A stretch of DNA of 64,000 nucleotides from Laccaria trichodermophora (GCA_018417955.1 JACTVC010000003.1:2294001-2358000); one strand, 5' to 3'. Counted from the first letter of the stretch, positions 37,778-48,705 are shown. Numbers and translations: made by a program. The notes: a model not told the origin generated them from the letters alone.

Positions 37778-39379
37778 GATGGGAGTAGAAGATGAAGGGG
37801 AATCGTGTCCAAGCTATCAACGTCTCCATCTTGTCAATGTCCAAAGATAGCCGCAGTGTGACCATGCGGAGGTATCCGCTTCGGCTAATTTGCTTCCGTC
37901 ACATAACGTGGCAGTGCAGTGTAACTCTCAAAATAGAATTTCGCCCTCAAAATCCTGCAACAATGTCCAGAAAGCTCAACTCCGCAGTGGAGCACAGCGT
38001 TTGCAGTGAACTTTTGGTGCTCATCACACGGTTGTTTAGGCAATATTTCAGGTCAACGACTCGCTGCCTGGGAAGCTTCCCTGGCCTCAATTACCGTCCA
38101 AACGCCTCCAGGTGGATAAATATGGTCGTCACGAGGTGTTATCCTCTCTCGGAGATTATCACCTCCCGAAGGGGGCTTGATATCTTGTTTGGCTACGTGA
38201 TGAGGTGACCGTCTGTCCCATACCATCTCTTGATCAACGATGGAACGCATCAACATTGATTCAATCAAGACTTATTCAGCTGTAAAAGACAGCCAGAGTA
38301 TACCTAGTATCGAGTGAAGTGCTCAGTGGGCTTGTAACATTGCTGTGGCTTGGCGTTTCCCATGCCGTCAAGACTCGTCTCGCCCAAAAGTTATGGTTGA
38401 CGAGCCTCGAGGACTCTTGTCTATTTCCTACCAGACTTGGACGCCAAGGCAAAATAGTAAGTATTGCGCTTCGCGGGCTTCGAATTTTGGTGACGTCATT
38501 TTCGCCGTTTGGGACCTAACAATATTGGGACACAAGTAGCACTCTTCTCCCCATGTTTCTAGTCGTGCTATGTAATTTCTTTCGACAAATGCCACCGCTC
38601 ATCCGTCCAGAGGATCAGGAACTCTTGGGATGCATACTCAATCTCCCGTTCTCCTCGCTCGATCCTTGATCGGTGTGATCGTAATCGGAAGATCTATTAC
38701 CCTCGACATCTATGGATATTCACTCGAAATTCCTCAACGTCAGAGCTCTATTTGAGTATAGAGGGTGGTAAGAGCGGTAGTGCGTTCGTCCAGGTTCCCC
38801 TCTTCAAGTTTTCCTTCCGTCTCAAAAATATGCAACATATAAAGCGTTCACAAGGAGGAATCTCCTATATTGTACCACAGCTTTCCCCAACCAAATATCA
38901 CGGTTATCCCTCTTATACAGCTGACGTCTCGCATTCCGTACCGTAGTCGCCCTGGTTCGGAAGGGTTCGGACCGTCTGGCTTCTCATCCACTTCAGGTTA
39001 ATTTGGTCACGCGGCGATGCAATGGTTCATATTAATTAGACGCCCAACGGAACCTCCTTGTCCTCCGCGATGAGATCCTTACGCGAAACCCCAATCAATG
39101 ATTTCTGTTTGAGGAATATTTCTTTCCAATTTCGGTCACCATATCAGGGTCAATGTCAAAACTGCATGGATAGTGCGGTGGAGGTGAACATAGATACAAG
39201 GTATCACAAACCGAGGATAGATACATGAAGCTAGAGATATAAGGGAAACATGTAATAAGGCCTGAAGCCAGAATAAGTTAATGAAAGGCTGAACCGATAT
39301 GGGTTTCTTATTTAGTTTGCGTTAAAGTCGTAACCGTTCCGTAAAAAAAAGGAATAAAAGGAATAAAAGTCTATTCAAG
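37778..39379. other. 1.6 kb intergenic region upstream of paralogue A
   Basis: Between the start of the Zn2Cys6 factor (37777) and the stop of the coiled-coil gene (39380), both minus strand. Likely the promoter of the factor plus the 3' UTR of the other gene. Only short frames without domains, several AT-rich runs, no repeat family recognised. Confidence 0.55.
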
Positions 39380-40885
39380 TCACCTCAACTCAATTTTCAG
39401 GCTTCTCGTCTCCGAGCCAGCATCTGATAAATTGGTAACGTCCCTTACGACGATATGGGTGCCCAGACCATGAATATCGCTTCCAGGACTGACGGGTTCA
39501 GCAACCGACGAGGTGTCCGAAAAGCTGTAAGTGGAATCCCGAACTGTATTTGGCTGCAATGCTGGCAATGACGGCGACATTGAGTGTGACGAAGAGACAC
39601 TTCCACGAGACCCAAAGAAGCCCCCTAATTTACGCGACAGTGGGGCTGTAGCTGGAAGGGTTGGCGTTGAGGTGGTGCAGGGAGAAGCGACAGAAGCCGG
39701 ATTAGTCGGCGTCGCTGTGCTGGATTTGAGCGGTGAATCTACCCCGCCTCCCCAAAGTTTAAATCCCCATCCCACCGCGCTAGCTTTACCTGTCCCCACA
39801 TCGTCACCGTTTGCCGTGGGAGGTGGAAGAGGAAGTTTGACTGATGCACCAATATTATTCTCCGCGATGAATTCGCGCAGTGCCTTGACGCATGTATCTG
39901 AGGCCTCCTTGGCTTCGTTCGCCTCTGTAAGTTCAACCTGAGAGGCCTCAAGCTCGTCTTTCACCACTTTCAGCTCCTTGCGAAGGGTTTCAAGTTCCGC
40001 AGCGGTAGGGTCTGGCATGTCGCCCTGAGGCGGTGACTGCCTTCCAAAAAGTCCGGAATAACGGCGTGAGTTGGGTGGCAGTGCGGTGTCTGGTGGAAAG
40101 GCGGGTGTCTGCGGATTCGGGCTAGGTGGTTGATCCAAATTTGGTGAAAGGAAGCCACCTTGCGTAGTATCAGAAATGGATGAAATTCGCCTGTGTCCCG
40201 GTCGACCAGCAGATGTTCCGGTCAAGGGCGTAAAAGAAGCGCGTTTCGAAGAGGGCGGGCCAGCAAACGCCGACAGTGAAACAGTACGCGATAGATCAAG
40301 CGGCGCCATACTCTGGCGACGGTTTTCTGTCTGCAATCTCATGACCCCGCGCCTAGAATCAGGCAGAACGGAACTAATCAGGACAAAAAACGCAGTCAAA
40401 GAAACGACGTTTACTGACCTGCTCTCCTCTACTTTAGCACGCAGACATACAATCGCCTCCTCATGTTCCTTCACTTGCTTTCTCGTCTCCTTTAGCTCTT
40501 CATCCATCTGTGTAGCCTTATCCGTCATGAGCTGCAATGCATCCTTTGCCGATGCCTCTTCCGCATTCGCCGTTGCGAGCATCTTGACCAGCTCGTCCCT
40601 CTCCTTCGTCACCTCCAAAAGCGAATGCCGGAGCTGCATAACGATATGGGCGAGTATCTCTGGGTCAAGTGCTTCATGTTTCTGTCGTGTCTCGCTAGCG
40701 GTGACATCGTGAGCTGGGGTGATTGGCGGGGATTCCATGTGTTCTAGCTGTCGCTCCAATTCGAGACTTAGGTCGATAGAAAAGTGCTTTTTCTCCGTGA
40801 TCCCTCCGGGGGCGACTTCCGCAGACAGAGGGGCGTCGAATTCGATTTGGTGCGTGTTCTGGTCGTGGTCGTTAAAAGTAGTCAT
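39380..40885 (-). CDS. Coiled-coil, Ser/Pro-rich protein of unknown function
   Basis: I do not recognise a named family. The frame runs from MTTFNDHDQNTHQIEF at 40885 to RSLKIELR at 39380, 501 residues if nothing is spliced. It has an acidic start, a helical segment (LDPEILAHIVMQLRHSLLEV), a long coiled coil (about 40640-40425, ERDELVKMLATANAEEA to CLRAKVEESR), a basic Ser/Pro linker, a second coiled coil (about 39890-40005, ELETLRKELKVVKDELEASQ) and a low-complexity Ser/Thr tail. A 66 nt segment (40353-40418) carries good splice signals (GTCAGT ... TTCTAG) but no in-frame stop, so products of 501 or 479 residues are possible. A cytoskeletal or vesicle scaffold role is only a guess. An E-box CACGTG lies upstream at 41031-41036. 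Confidence 0.75.
   Translation of the reverse strand: MTTFNDHDQNTHQIEFDAPLSAEVAPGGITEKKHFSIDLSLELERQLEHMESPPITPAHDVTASETRQKHEALDPEILAHIVMQLRHSLLEVTKERDELVKMLATANAEEASAKDALQLMTDKATQMDEELKETRKQVKEHEEAIVCLRAKVEESRSVNVVSLTAFFVLISSVLPDSRRGVMRLQTENRRQSMAPLDLSRTVSLSAFAGPPSSKRASFTPLTGTSAGRPGHRRISSISDTTQGGFLSPNLDQPPSPNPQTPAFPPDTALPPNSRRYSGLFGRQSPPQGDMPDPTAAELETLRKELKVVKDELEASQVELTEANEAKEASDTCVKALREFIAENNIGASVKLPLPPPTANGDDVGTGKASAVGWGFKLWGGGVDSPLKSSTATPTNPASVASPCTTSTPTLPATAPLSRKLGGFFGSRGSVSSSHSMSPSLPALQPNTVRDSTYSFSDTSSVAEPVSPGSDIHGLGTHIVVRDVTNLSDAGSETRSLKIELR
40353..40418 (-). other. Stop-free 66-nt intron-like segment in the coiled-coil gene
   Basis: Flanked by donor GTCAGTAAAC and acceptor CTGATTCTAG. 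Its length is a multiple of three and it reads open (starts VNVVSLTAFFVL, hydrophobic, unlike the charged coiled coil around it). Its composition suggests an intron; retention would insert 22 hydrophobic residues. Confidence 0.65.
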
Positions 40886-41082
40886 GATGGTCGTGAACGA
40901 AGAGAGTTGCTAGAGATACAGGAATTGATAGAAAGGTCAGGCCGGGGCCACTTCGGTCTTGTACTTCCGTGAATTTGAGCGTGTAGTAACGCGATGAGAA
41001 TTGAAATCATCAATGTTGCCGTAACATCATCACGTGAACGCTCATATCTCTTTGCAGTCTTTCGCGGCATCGAGTACATTCT

Positions 41083-41106
41083 ACATTCTTTTCGCAGATA
41101 CACTTC
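41083..41106 (+). repeat. Left copy of direct repeat flanking the P-loop gene
   Basis: 24 bp segment ACATTCTTTTCGCAGATACA-CTTC (hyphen only splits the string). It matches 43574-43597 at 22 of 24 positions in the same orientation; both differences are transitions. Lies 11 bp beyond the stop of the gene at 41118. Confidence 0.7.
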
Positions 41107-41117
41107 GTTGTCTATGT

Positions 41118-43178
41118 CTACATACAAAACTCAGTACGTCCTTGAGAACATGCTCCAATAGGGACCTCTAAGCAATAAACATTACCACGGTGATCATGCC
41201 TGTCACAATTCTCATTCCATCCTTTCGGAAAGTCCCACTGAGTCTGGGGCTCGTAGTCGCCTTGTGGAACGACGAGGAGGTAGCACACTCGCACATCTGG
41301 CGTTGAGCTAGCCTGTCCAGCAGCCACCTTCGTGGTCTTCTTTGGTGGCGGGTCCCCCCTAAGTTGACTCTTCAAGTTCGCAATAATGCTGCGGATCTTC
41401 AGATAGCCTCTCGCCGAGCCTGCATGCAATCGTGACGTGGTGATCTGTAAGACCCACAAGACAGCTGACTTCGTTGAATGATTGATGTCGACGGTGAAAG
41501 AATCAAACAATGGGAAGTTTGTGTCTGCGGGTATATAGTATATGTTGTTCTCCATGGAGAGGCCAGCAATGGAATGGAATTTGACAATCTCGCGCTTGAT
41601 TTTGGGAAACTGTACACCACTAGAAACGGAATCTCGGAGCATGGTGAAAAGAGGTGGATCAGCGTTGTTAGAGGCCATGTTAATAAGAGGCCAGAAGCTG
41701 CCCGTAGAGTTTGCTATAGAATCATGAACGAAAGGCTCGAGGAACTGTCCCGTCAATGACACTGCTTTGGGATTCCGCTGAAGGATGCGAATTTGACGGC
41801 GAAGTGCGTTATCTTCAACTGCACTCATTTGCTGAATCACGTTCTTGCCAACCCATTTCGACTTGAATTTAACTTCCCAACGGATTCTCACAAAAGGGGC
41901 TGAATCAACTGGCCAGAGAGCAAGGATCCAATGGGATATATTGTGGTCAGCACTTCGATTATTTGGTAGGGCAGATGCAGCAGCTTCTAAATCCGTGTAT
42001 GTGATCCTGAAAACTTCCTGGTGTCGCTGGGTGGACGAGGCGTAGTCGAAGACGGCACTGTATACATCACGAGCAAAGCATCCGAAACGGTCAATCGCTG
42101 CTTCCAGAAGGTAGCCGAGGGCATCCTCAGGTGACGATAAAACACCGTCTTCTGATAAAACACCATCTTCTTCACGTTCCTTAAGGACTGCACGAGCACC
42201 CGGGAACACATCTAGTGGATCCCCCTCATTTTGAGCGGGACTTGCATAACCCTCGCGAAGCACATCCATCAGGGATTGGTAATGTTCTTGATATTTCAAC
42301 CTGACAAGTGTGCGCTCAGATGTTGACAGGAACATAAGATTGGCAAGGCGTACCCTTGTGCGAGCTCGTCGCGGCTCCATAACGGCAGGCCGGTGAGCAG
42401 AGGAGTCTGTTCCTTTTCCCAGGTCCTGTATTGGGATGGACCCAGTGAAGCTGTCTGCACTGGCATACACGGGTGCTTGACCAGGAATGTCTCCGGCTCG
42501 TTCTGCCCTTCAATTTCAAATAACGACCATAGAAAGACCTTTGAAGATAATAACTTGGGTACAGGCAATTGTTCTGCTGGTTGTACACCAAGAAGCGACG
42601 CTGAGGTGGATGCATAGACTCCATCATGGTAGAAGAGGAACAAATCCACGCCGTCCATGGAAAAGAGCACAACTTGTTTGTACTGCAGGAGCCGAACAAG
42701 GAGGTAGTATTGGAACATAGTCTTGCCTTCAAACACAGTTAATTTTTCACAATAGTGAAGTTGCAGAGTAAGTACGCACCAATGCCAGGCTGACCAGTTA
42801 TGATAGTCCCTACTGCACCCTCCAAAGACATTGCTTGTGCCCAGACATGGTCGAACGTAGCCACATAAGACTGGCGCACGAGAATTGGTGGTGGAGCACC
42901 GTCGTAGATGGTCAGGGGATCAAGAACCAGGGGTGTAGACTTGGGATCAACCAGAGAGGCACACTGGGGAGCTCCATACCACTTTGCTTTGAAGTCCTGC
43001 CAATTTTTGGGAGCCAACTTCCATACAGATGTATCATTCCACTCCCAACTAGCCGGATCTATGAAGATGGCAGGAATGTCTTCAACAACAATTGCATATG
43101 CTTACCAGCATTTTCGGCCGCCAGTTTGACCATTCCAGCATACTGTTCTATGACATTCCAAGAGGGCGAGGATTGCAT
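41118..43178 (-). CDS. RHS/Crinkler-like P-loop NTPase of unknown function
   Basis: Four exons (43106-43178, 42780-43058, 42354-42726, 41118-42300) sum to 1,908 nt, 635 residues, uninterrupted. Start MQSSPSWNVIEQYAGM; an in-frame TGA lies eight codons upstream. Short N-terminal part (NWQDFKAKWYG), Walker A GQPGIGKT (split by an intron), then FQYYLLVRLLQYKQVVLF and DGVDLFLFYHDGVY, the arrangement of the ATPase core shared by trypanosome retrotransposon-hot-spot (RHS) proteins and basidiomycete Crinkler (CRN)-like proteins. The remaining 400 residues are alpha/beta with no motif I can name. No transposase or reverse-transcriptase signature. Such genes are usually multicopy and patchy. Function unknown; assignment by pattern, not by search. 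Confidence 0.7.
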
Positions 43179-43652
43179 ATCGAAGAGGAAGTGATTGAGT
43201 CAGAAACCCCCCTTTTCCTGTAAAACCCTTGGTGAAACCTCATGGTTTCTGAATTGGTTGGGCAAAGACCGCAACATACCACCCATAATTATTTGCGTTT
43301 CGTATGAGAATACAAGCTCCTCCACGTTGAGGGCGGCCTTCCGCCACCCCACAAGCGATGAGCTGGATGCCACACGAGGTCGTCAGTGGAGAGGGTATCA
43401 TAATTGTAGTCAGACAGTCATTGCGTAGACCTTGGAAGGATGGACTGAGGACACAACGATGGTGACGAAGGATAAGGTATTACGAGGCAATGCACTTGCT
43501 TACTGCTAAGCAGATGGTAGGTGCAGCAAAACGTTCGGAAAAACGCAATCTTTTTGCAGTTCAAATACACTTCACATTCTTTTTGCAAATACACTTCTAT
43601 ACAACATTCATTCAATCAACCATAGTCCTCTTTCTTTTTTCTCTATGTCCAT
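43179..43652. other. Intergenic region upstream of the P-loop gene
   Basis: 474 bp between the P-loop gene start and the stop of the CCCH-SMR gene (both minus strand). Contains a perfect 9 bp inverted repeat (TCAGAAACC 43200-43208, GGTTTCTGA 43244-43252) and the right-hand direct repeat array. No gene seen. Confidence 0.6.
43574..43597 (+). repeat. Right copy of direct repeat flanking the P-loop gene
   Basis: ACATTCTTTTTGCAAATACA-CTTC (hyphen only splits the string), same orientation as 41083-41106. A second partial unit precedes it (CTTTTTGCAG then CAAATACACTTC, 43549-43573), so the right side is a short tandem array. The left side also has a degenerate preceding unit (CTCTTTGCAG, 41048-41057). 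Confidence 0.65.
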
Positions 43653-46486
43653 TTATTCAGATGCGTGCGTTAAAGGATCAATGCAAATGATTCCATCACG
43701 CTCACTCCAGGGGTATCCCCAACGATGCACCCACTCACGAACACCCGTCGCCAGACGAGCTCGCGAGGCACCACGGGCAATATCCTGCGTCCCAGTGTGC
43801 TTTTCTTCACCTACGATCGCGTATGCTAGAAAGATTACCCCGAGTTCAGCCCACGAAACCGACCGCTAGCCTGAAAAGACTCACCCAATCCATAGAAATG
43901 TTCGCGTTCCAGCTGGGGAAGAAGAAAAGTCAGTTGGATGGACAGTAATCGATAAAAAATTATTCACCGAAAGCAAAAACTTTTCCAAAACCTCCGTTGC
44001 TTCATTCGAATGCAACCCATGTAAATCCAGCATTGCCTCCGTCCTCTCCTCAGCCGTCGCCTTCCCATCCCCAACATGAGCACTTGCGACGCCCAAGCAC
44101 ACCCCAAGTCCACCTCCACACGATTTCCCTCTCGCGCTCCGGTCCCCTGGATCGTCAGACCAACTAGCATCACGGGACCTCACAGCTTGTTCAGAGAGCT
44201 TAGCACGCTCCCCTACAAGCTTAGCAGCAGCCTCCGCCATCTCCGCACCCATCTTCGCATTCAACTCGTGTCCTTCCCTGCTAAATCTCTTCGCTGCCGC
44301 TCCGTCTCCGCGTCTCCATGCATCAGCAGCGCGAGACAAGCAGGCATTGCGAGCAGCCCCCAGCTGAAGTGCACGGGATCTGTACGACATGTACAAACTG
44401 TTGACGGCTTCTCCAGTCGGCAAGGTCGGAAGCAACGAAGGAGGACGCAGTTTGAGGCGCGGGGATGGTCTGGGTGTGACAATGGCAGATTGGTGGTAGA
44501 GGTTATCACCAGAGGGTCCCATAACCTCACGGCGAACAGCCGCATTGTTCTCACCAGCCTGCGGCGCTGGAGCAGGCTTTTTGACAGCAGCAGAGAATCG
44601 CGTCCTTCCTGGGTCGTTGTACGCACGATCGTGGTACTTTCTTCCTCTCCCTCCCACAGTGGTGTCGAATCCGAGAACTGGGAACTCATCTGGGGGTGGG
44701 CTGTGCGGTAGCAATGGACCCACTCCAGGTGGTGCATTTGCACGCGACATCGCAATGTTAAGGTTGGATATGTCCACACCCTCAGGCAGACGATGAAGGA
44801 ACTCGCAGCTTTCTTGCTTTGCGCATGTCCCTCGGAGCCAGAATCGACATAGGGCGCGTTCAAGGTCGTGGCTGTTTCAAAAATCAGCGTTTATACAAAA
44901 TCTGTTGACGTCAAGACGCACCTGAAACGACAATCGGCTCGCAAACACTCCCCAGCGACAAAATATCGGCACACTCTGTTGCCACCAGGGGCTGAACGGC
45001 CATTCGCGTACCGAGGAGCACCACGTCCAGGAGGACTGGTTGGCGGGTATCCCTTTCCATTGCCACGAGTGGCTGCGTCCCTCCCAATCAAAGTAACTCT
45101 CCCGCCCATCGCTTGAATCCGGTTCTGCGGACTTTGAGGGGGTGCAGGAAGTGCACGATCAACAAGCCACGCCATCGCGCGCTCGAAATCATATCCATTG
45201 GCCGCTAACGCGTCCTCCAGCTCGGACGGGGCGAGTGTCGAGCCAAATACGGAGCTGAGGACATCAAAAGGTGACATGCCATCGGTTAAAACGGCTGCGT
45301 CATCGCCTTCATTTTCGGGCTGGCCCTCTGATGGATACTGTCCATTAGGGTCTGGTGCAGGGTACCCATACGCCATCTGAAAGTGAGATTGACTGTCGAG
45401 GGATCTTGGATCAGATGACGCTGGAGAAGTTGGCCAGGGAGTATTATCAAAGTCTGAGATGGTGATCGAGTGGAAGGATTTGGGGAGAGTATCGGACGAA
45501 AATGGATCGAAAGGATCGTTGTCGTCGTCATCCCCAAGATGACTCGATGCACGGAGAGAAGAGCTGGGAGTAAGTGAGCGACTTAGCAAAGACTGGTCAG
45601 GGATGAGTGGAGCAGCTATAGCAAGGTTAGACGTAGCACGAGGTGAGTTGTGAGCCCACATGTCGGGGGAAGGGGTATCAGAACGGAGCAGAGAAACGGG
45701 GTTAGAAGAAGCAGCTGACAACGGACGGGGTATGGGCCTAAACTCAGATGCCTTTGCGCTCAAGAGACGGGGAGAGGAGATAGGAGATGCAGGTAGGCTT
45801 GCAGTGAACTGTGCATGAACATGAGTAGCCTGTGCATGTGAGAGGATGGGAGACGAAGATGGCGAATAGTCGCTTTTAGCCGACATGTACGACAATGCTT
45901 GCGCCATTCCACCTGAGAGTGGCGAAGTTGCTGGTGTGTGTGGCCTACGAAAAACCTGAGCAAGTGGAGAATTTGGAGCCGAGTTTGGAGTGTCTGGACG
46001 AGCAGGGTATAGACGAGTTGAATTTGTAGATGCGCGAGACGATGGGCGGGAGATTGGGCGTCGTGTCGGAGTTAGGAAGAGAAATGGAACGCCGGCAACG
46101 TCGTCGCGATGCTTGTGCATCAAGTCTAAGACATTCTGCTCCAGCTACATTCAAAATACAAACGTCAGCGATGAATGTGTGAGAGCGCAGCGACGACGAA
46201 CTGTTGACTCGTCCATGCCATACAATGACCTGAGCAGCCGTTTGAGCTCATCCTCGTTCTCATCAGTTAGCAACAACACGACTCTGTTCACAAGGGATGA
46301 AGAGACGCGATTGTAATCATCATTCTCCGCGTCACTGTCGTAGTTATCAGTAGGTTTATGTTGGCGAGCGATGGCAGATAGTTGTGCTCTAGTATGGGGA
46401 AACTTTGTTGAGAGTATTGGGACGTTGGCGGAGGGGTATGAAAGATTATTGGTGGTATCATCGGGCGACAGCGACAACTGGGCCAT
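43653..46486 (-). CDS. CCCH zinc-finger protein with CUE-like and C-terminal SMR domains
   Basis: Start at 46486 (MAQLSLSPDDTTNNL); a second exon begins LEQNVLDLMHKHRDD. A long Ser/Pro-rich region (about 46050-45380) leads to a CUE-like helix bundle (MSPFDVLSSVFGSTL, ALAANGYDFERAMAWLVDRA, about 45280-45150), which may bind ubiquitin. Two CCCH fingers follow: CRYFVAGECLRADCRFSH (about 44950) and CRFWLRGTCAKQESCEFLH (about 44835-44790). A helical DUF1771-like segment (about 44400-44200) precedes the SMR core LDLHGLHSNEATEVLEKFLL (about 44030-43970). Last exons read LEREHFYGL then IVGEEKHTG, ending PLTHASE at 43653. DUF1771-SMR pairs are known as nucleases or RNA binders, so a role in mRNA decay or ribosome quality control is plausible but inferred. 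Confidence 0.85.
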
Positions 46487-46502
46487 TCTTGAGAGATTGT
46501 AT

Positions 46503-46540
46503 TTGAACGTTGAACGCTGAACGATTGAACGTTGAATTGT
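46503..46540. repeat. Heptamer repeat just upstream of the CCCH-SMR start codon
   Basis: About five imperfect units of TGAACGN on the + strand (NCGTTCA in the sense of the gene), ending 17 bp before the ATG. Probably in the 5' UTR. Confidence 0.55.
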
Positions 46541-46676
46541 ACAACGTACGATGTGGGGTAATAAACAAACAACCTTGCATTCAACACCAAGGTAGGCGTC
46601 TTCCTCAGCATCGCCTCAGGTTCGCTTGACCCTGGGGGTGTTGAAGACACAGAATACAAGAATATATCCATAATCC

Positions 46677-48284
46677 CTAAACATCCCACTGCACTAGAAC
46701 CTTTTCTTCTCTCCAGCCCTCCTTGTCTTCCCATCCATCATCGTTACAACAACAATCCTTCTCACATGAGAAAATAAAACATGTCCCCCACTCCATGCCC
46801 CGCTTCTCATCCTTCCCTTCGCCCTTCAACGCTCTTTCCACAGCTTTCCGCCTCTCTTCATCCGACAGTTTCTTTGGCTTCTCCTCTTCAGGCGAGCGCA
46901 GCACGTTGATGAGGTTAGGTGTCAGCTGACACTCAAAAACACGCTTGGATTTGCACACGGGGCATACTGGGACTGCAGAGCTGTCATACACGCGTTTGAG
47001 CGGAGGGACAACCGTGTAAACCGCTCTCGTTACGGGTAAAGGTGGTGCTGGTGGTGTTGGAAATAAAGTCTCGAACACTTTGTCAGATGAGAAGGGCAAT
47101 GGAGTGCCTCTCAACTCATACCTAGTAAAAAATATGTTGAGCAGCTGGAGAAATGTGCTTGAGAACAAACAATACCGAACACATTGCTCTCCTTCATATC
47201 CAACTCGTTTGGTGAATCGCTCGAAAACGTTGTCCACATCGAGTGAGTTCTCATATGCCTCCGATGTCCAAGAAATATCCTTTCCGCCCTTACCCTTTTC
47301 ATCTGGGTCGACAATCTGTGCGCCTGCAGGAATCTTTGGCTTGGGTAATGGCGGAAGATATTCGGACGCCGTAGAGAGGTAGAGAGGACGATAAAACGGC
47401 GCCGATTTCCATGGAGACTCATCCATCGATGTCGAGGCCATCGCCGTCAAGAGGGATTTTTCTGATCCAGAATCACTTTCAGTGTCACTTGTGCCCTCAT
47501 CTTCATCCGGCGGCACGTCGGCCTTCGTTGACTTTAACTCAGACTCGGAGGTTGGCACATCGACGTTCCCGAACACCTGAGCGCCGAAACCGAATACATT
47601 GGAATTTGATGGTGCCACGTTGGACATCTGTTTTTCGCCGCAGTTTCGTACAAATCAGCACCGAGAACATCATATGTTGTTTGGGCGCTCACGGAGAACG
47701 GATTTGATTTAACAACAGCCTGCTTTGGCGCTACTTCAGCAGCCAAGGCGTCGGCTTTTGCCTTTTCCCGTTCGCGTTTCCGCGCGAGTTTCTGTTCGAG
47801 TTTCGCGGCATATTTAGCATTAAAGCGCAGACCTCTCCACGCACGGATGCTGGAAGTAAATTGGAAGTAAAATTTGCGATGTTGCACATGCACTATAGCT
47901 CAATTTACCTTCCATCTTTGCCTTGGCAGCCGGTCCTTGGACACCCCCAGATATAGAGGGCACGATCCATGGGGCTGTCTTCGAAAGGGCACCACATTTG
48001 GACAAGGAGTTCCATTGGATTGGAGCATAAATTGCAATGGGACGAGGAAAAGGGTGGTTCACGTGAAGGAAGAAAGGCCTTTGCACAAATATAATAAGAT
48101 TGTGTAGTGCGTACATCGGGATAGATCGTACAGGATGCCCTCCAATACGAGAGACGGCCGCATCATCGATGTCTGAAGGAATATCGATGGGGCCGTCAGG
48201 GACACCGAGTAATACAGATGTCTCTACCTCGCCGAGCAGTTGTTCATCGTCAGAGTCGGACCAATCGTCTTCTTGTATAGGCAT
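46677..48284 (-). CDS. TSR4: Tsr4 / PDCD2-like ribosome assembly chaperone
   Basis: Yeast Tsr4 is the dedicated chaperone of ribosomal protein uS5 (Rps2), needed for 20S pre-rRNA processing. Start at 48284 (MPIQEDDWSDSDDEQLLG); after an intron comes the N-terminal zinc module AFLPSREPPFSSSHCNLCSN, then LLVQMWCPFED and YIWGCPRTGCQGKDG. A basic coiled segment (KYAAKLEQKLARKREREK) and an acidic region follow. The PDCD2 C-terminal domain has FERFTKRVGYEGEQCVRY, VCPVCKSKRVFECQLTPNLI (about 46985-46925) and GTCFIFSCEKDC, ending REEKVLVQWDV at 46677. The cysteine pairs and FECQLTPNL are diagnostic for PDCD2/Tsr4. Divergent from Zn2Cys6 paralogue B. Confidence 0.92.
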
Positions 48285-48705
48285 GATGTATGATGTTACC
48301 TGTTGGCAAAAATCAGCTTGAGCGCTCTCGGGTAACAGATGGGTGTCAAAAAAGCAAGAAAAAATCAGAAAAGCATGAATGGTATAATTTTAGTTGAGTC
48401 GTCATGTTCAGACAGACAGAGAAACTCTGCCTGTCATGGTTCAGACTCGTCATCTAAATATCTCATCATAAAAGAAATCGATAAGATGCGGAACTGACCT
48501 GTCCAAAACTTCGCTAGAAGAAACCAAGAAAAGGCTTTCCGCTCAAAATTTAAAGGCTCGATCCAAACACAGACAAATACTGCTTTCTGATCTCGATCAG
48601 TCTCGATCGCAAGACTTAACGGAGGACTTTCCTGTCCGATCTCGCCAGTATACCCTGCTTCCCTCCCCCATCCTTGGCTACTCGCTCCCCCACTTTCAAA
48701 CGGAA
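48285..48705. promoter_or_regulatory. Divergent promoter between TSR4 and Zn2Cys6 paralogue B
   Basis: 421 bp between opposite start codons. Contains clustered CGATC / TCTCGATC motifs (48591-48640) and AT-rich stretches. No known binding site was assigned. Confidence 0.45.

Noticed and set aside
42296..42354. Extension of the third exon of the P-loop gene to a stop at 42296
   Set aside because: A GTACGC donor and TTGTCAG acceptor join it to the long downstream frame, and exon lengths then sum to a multiple of three.
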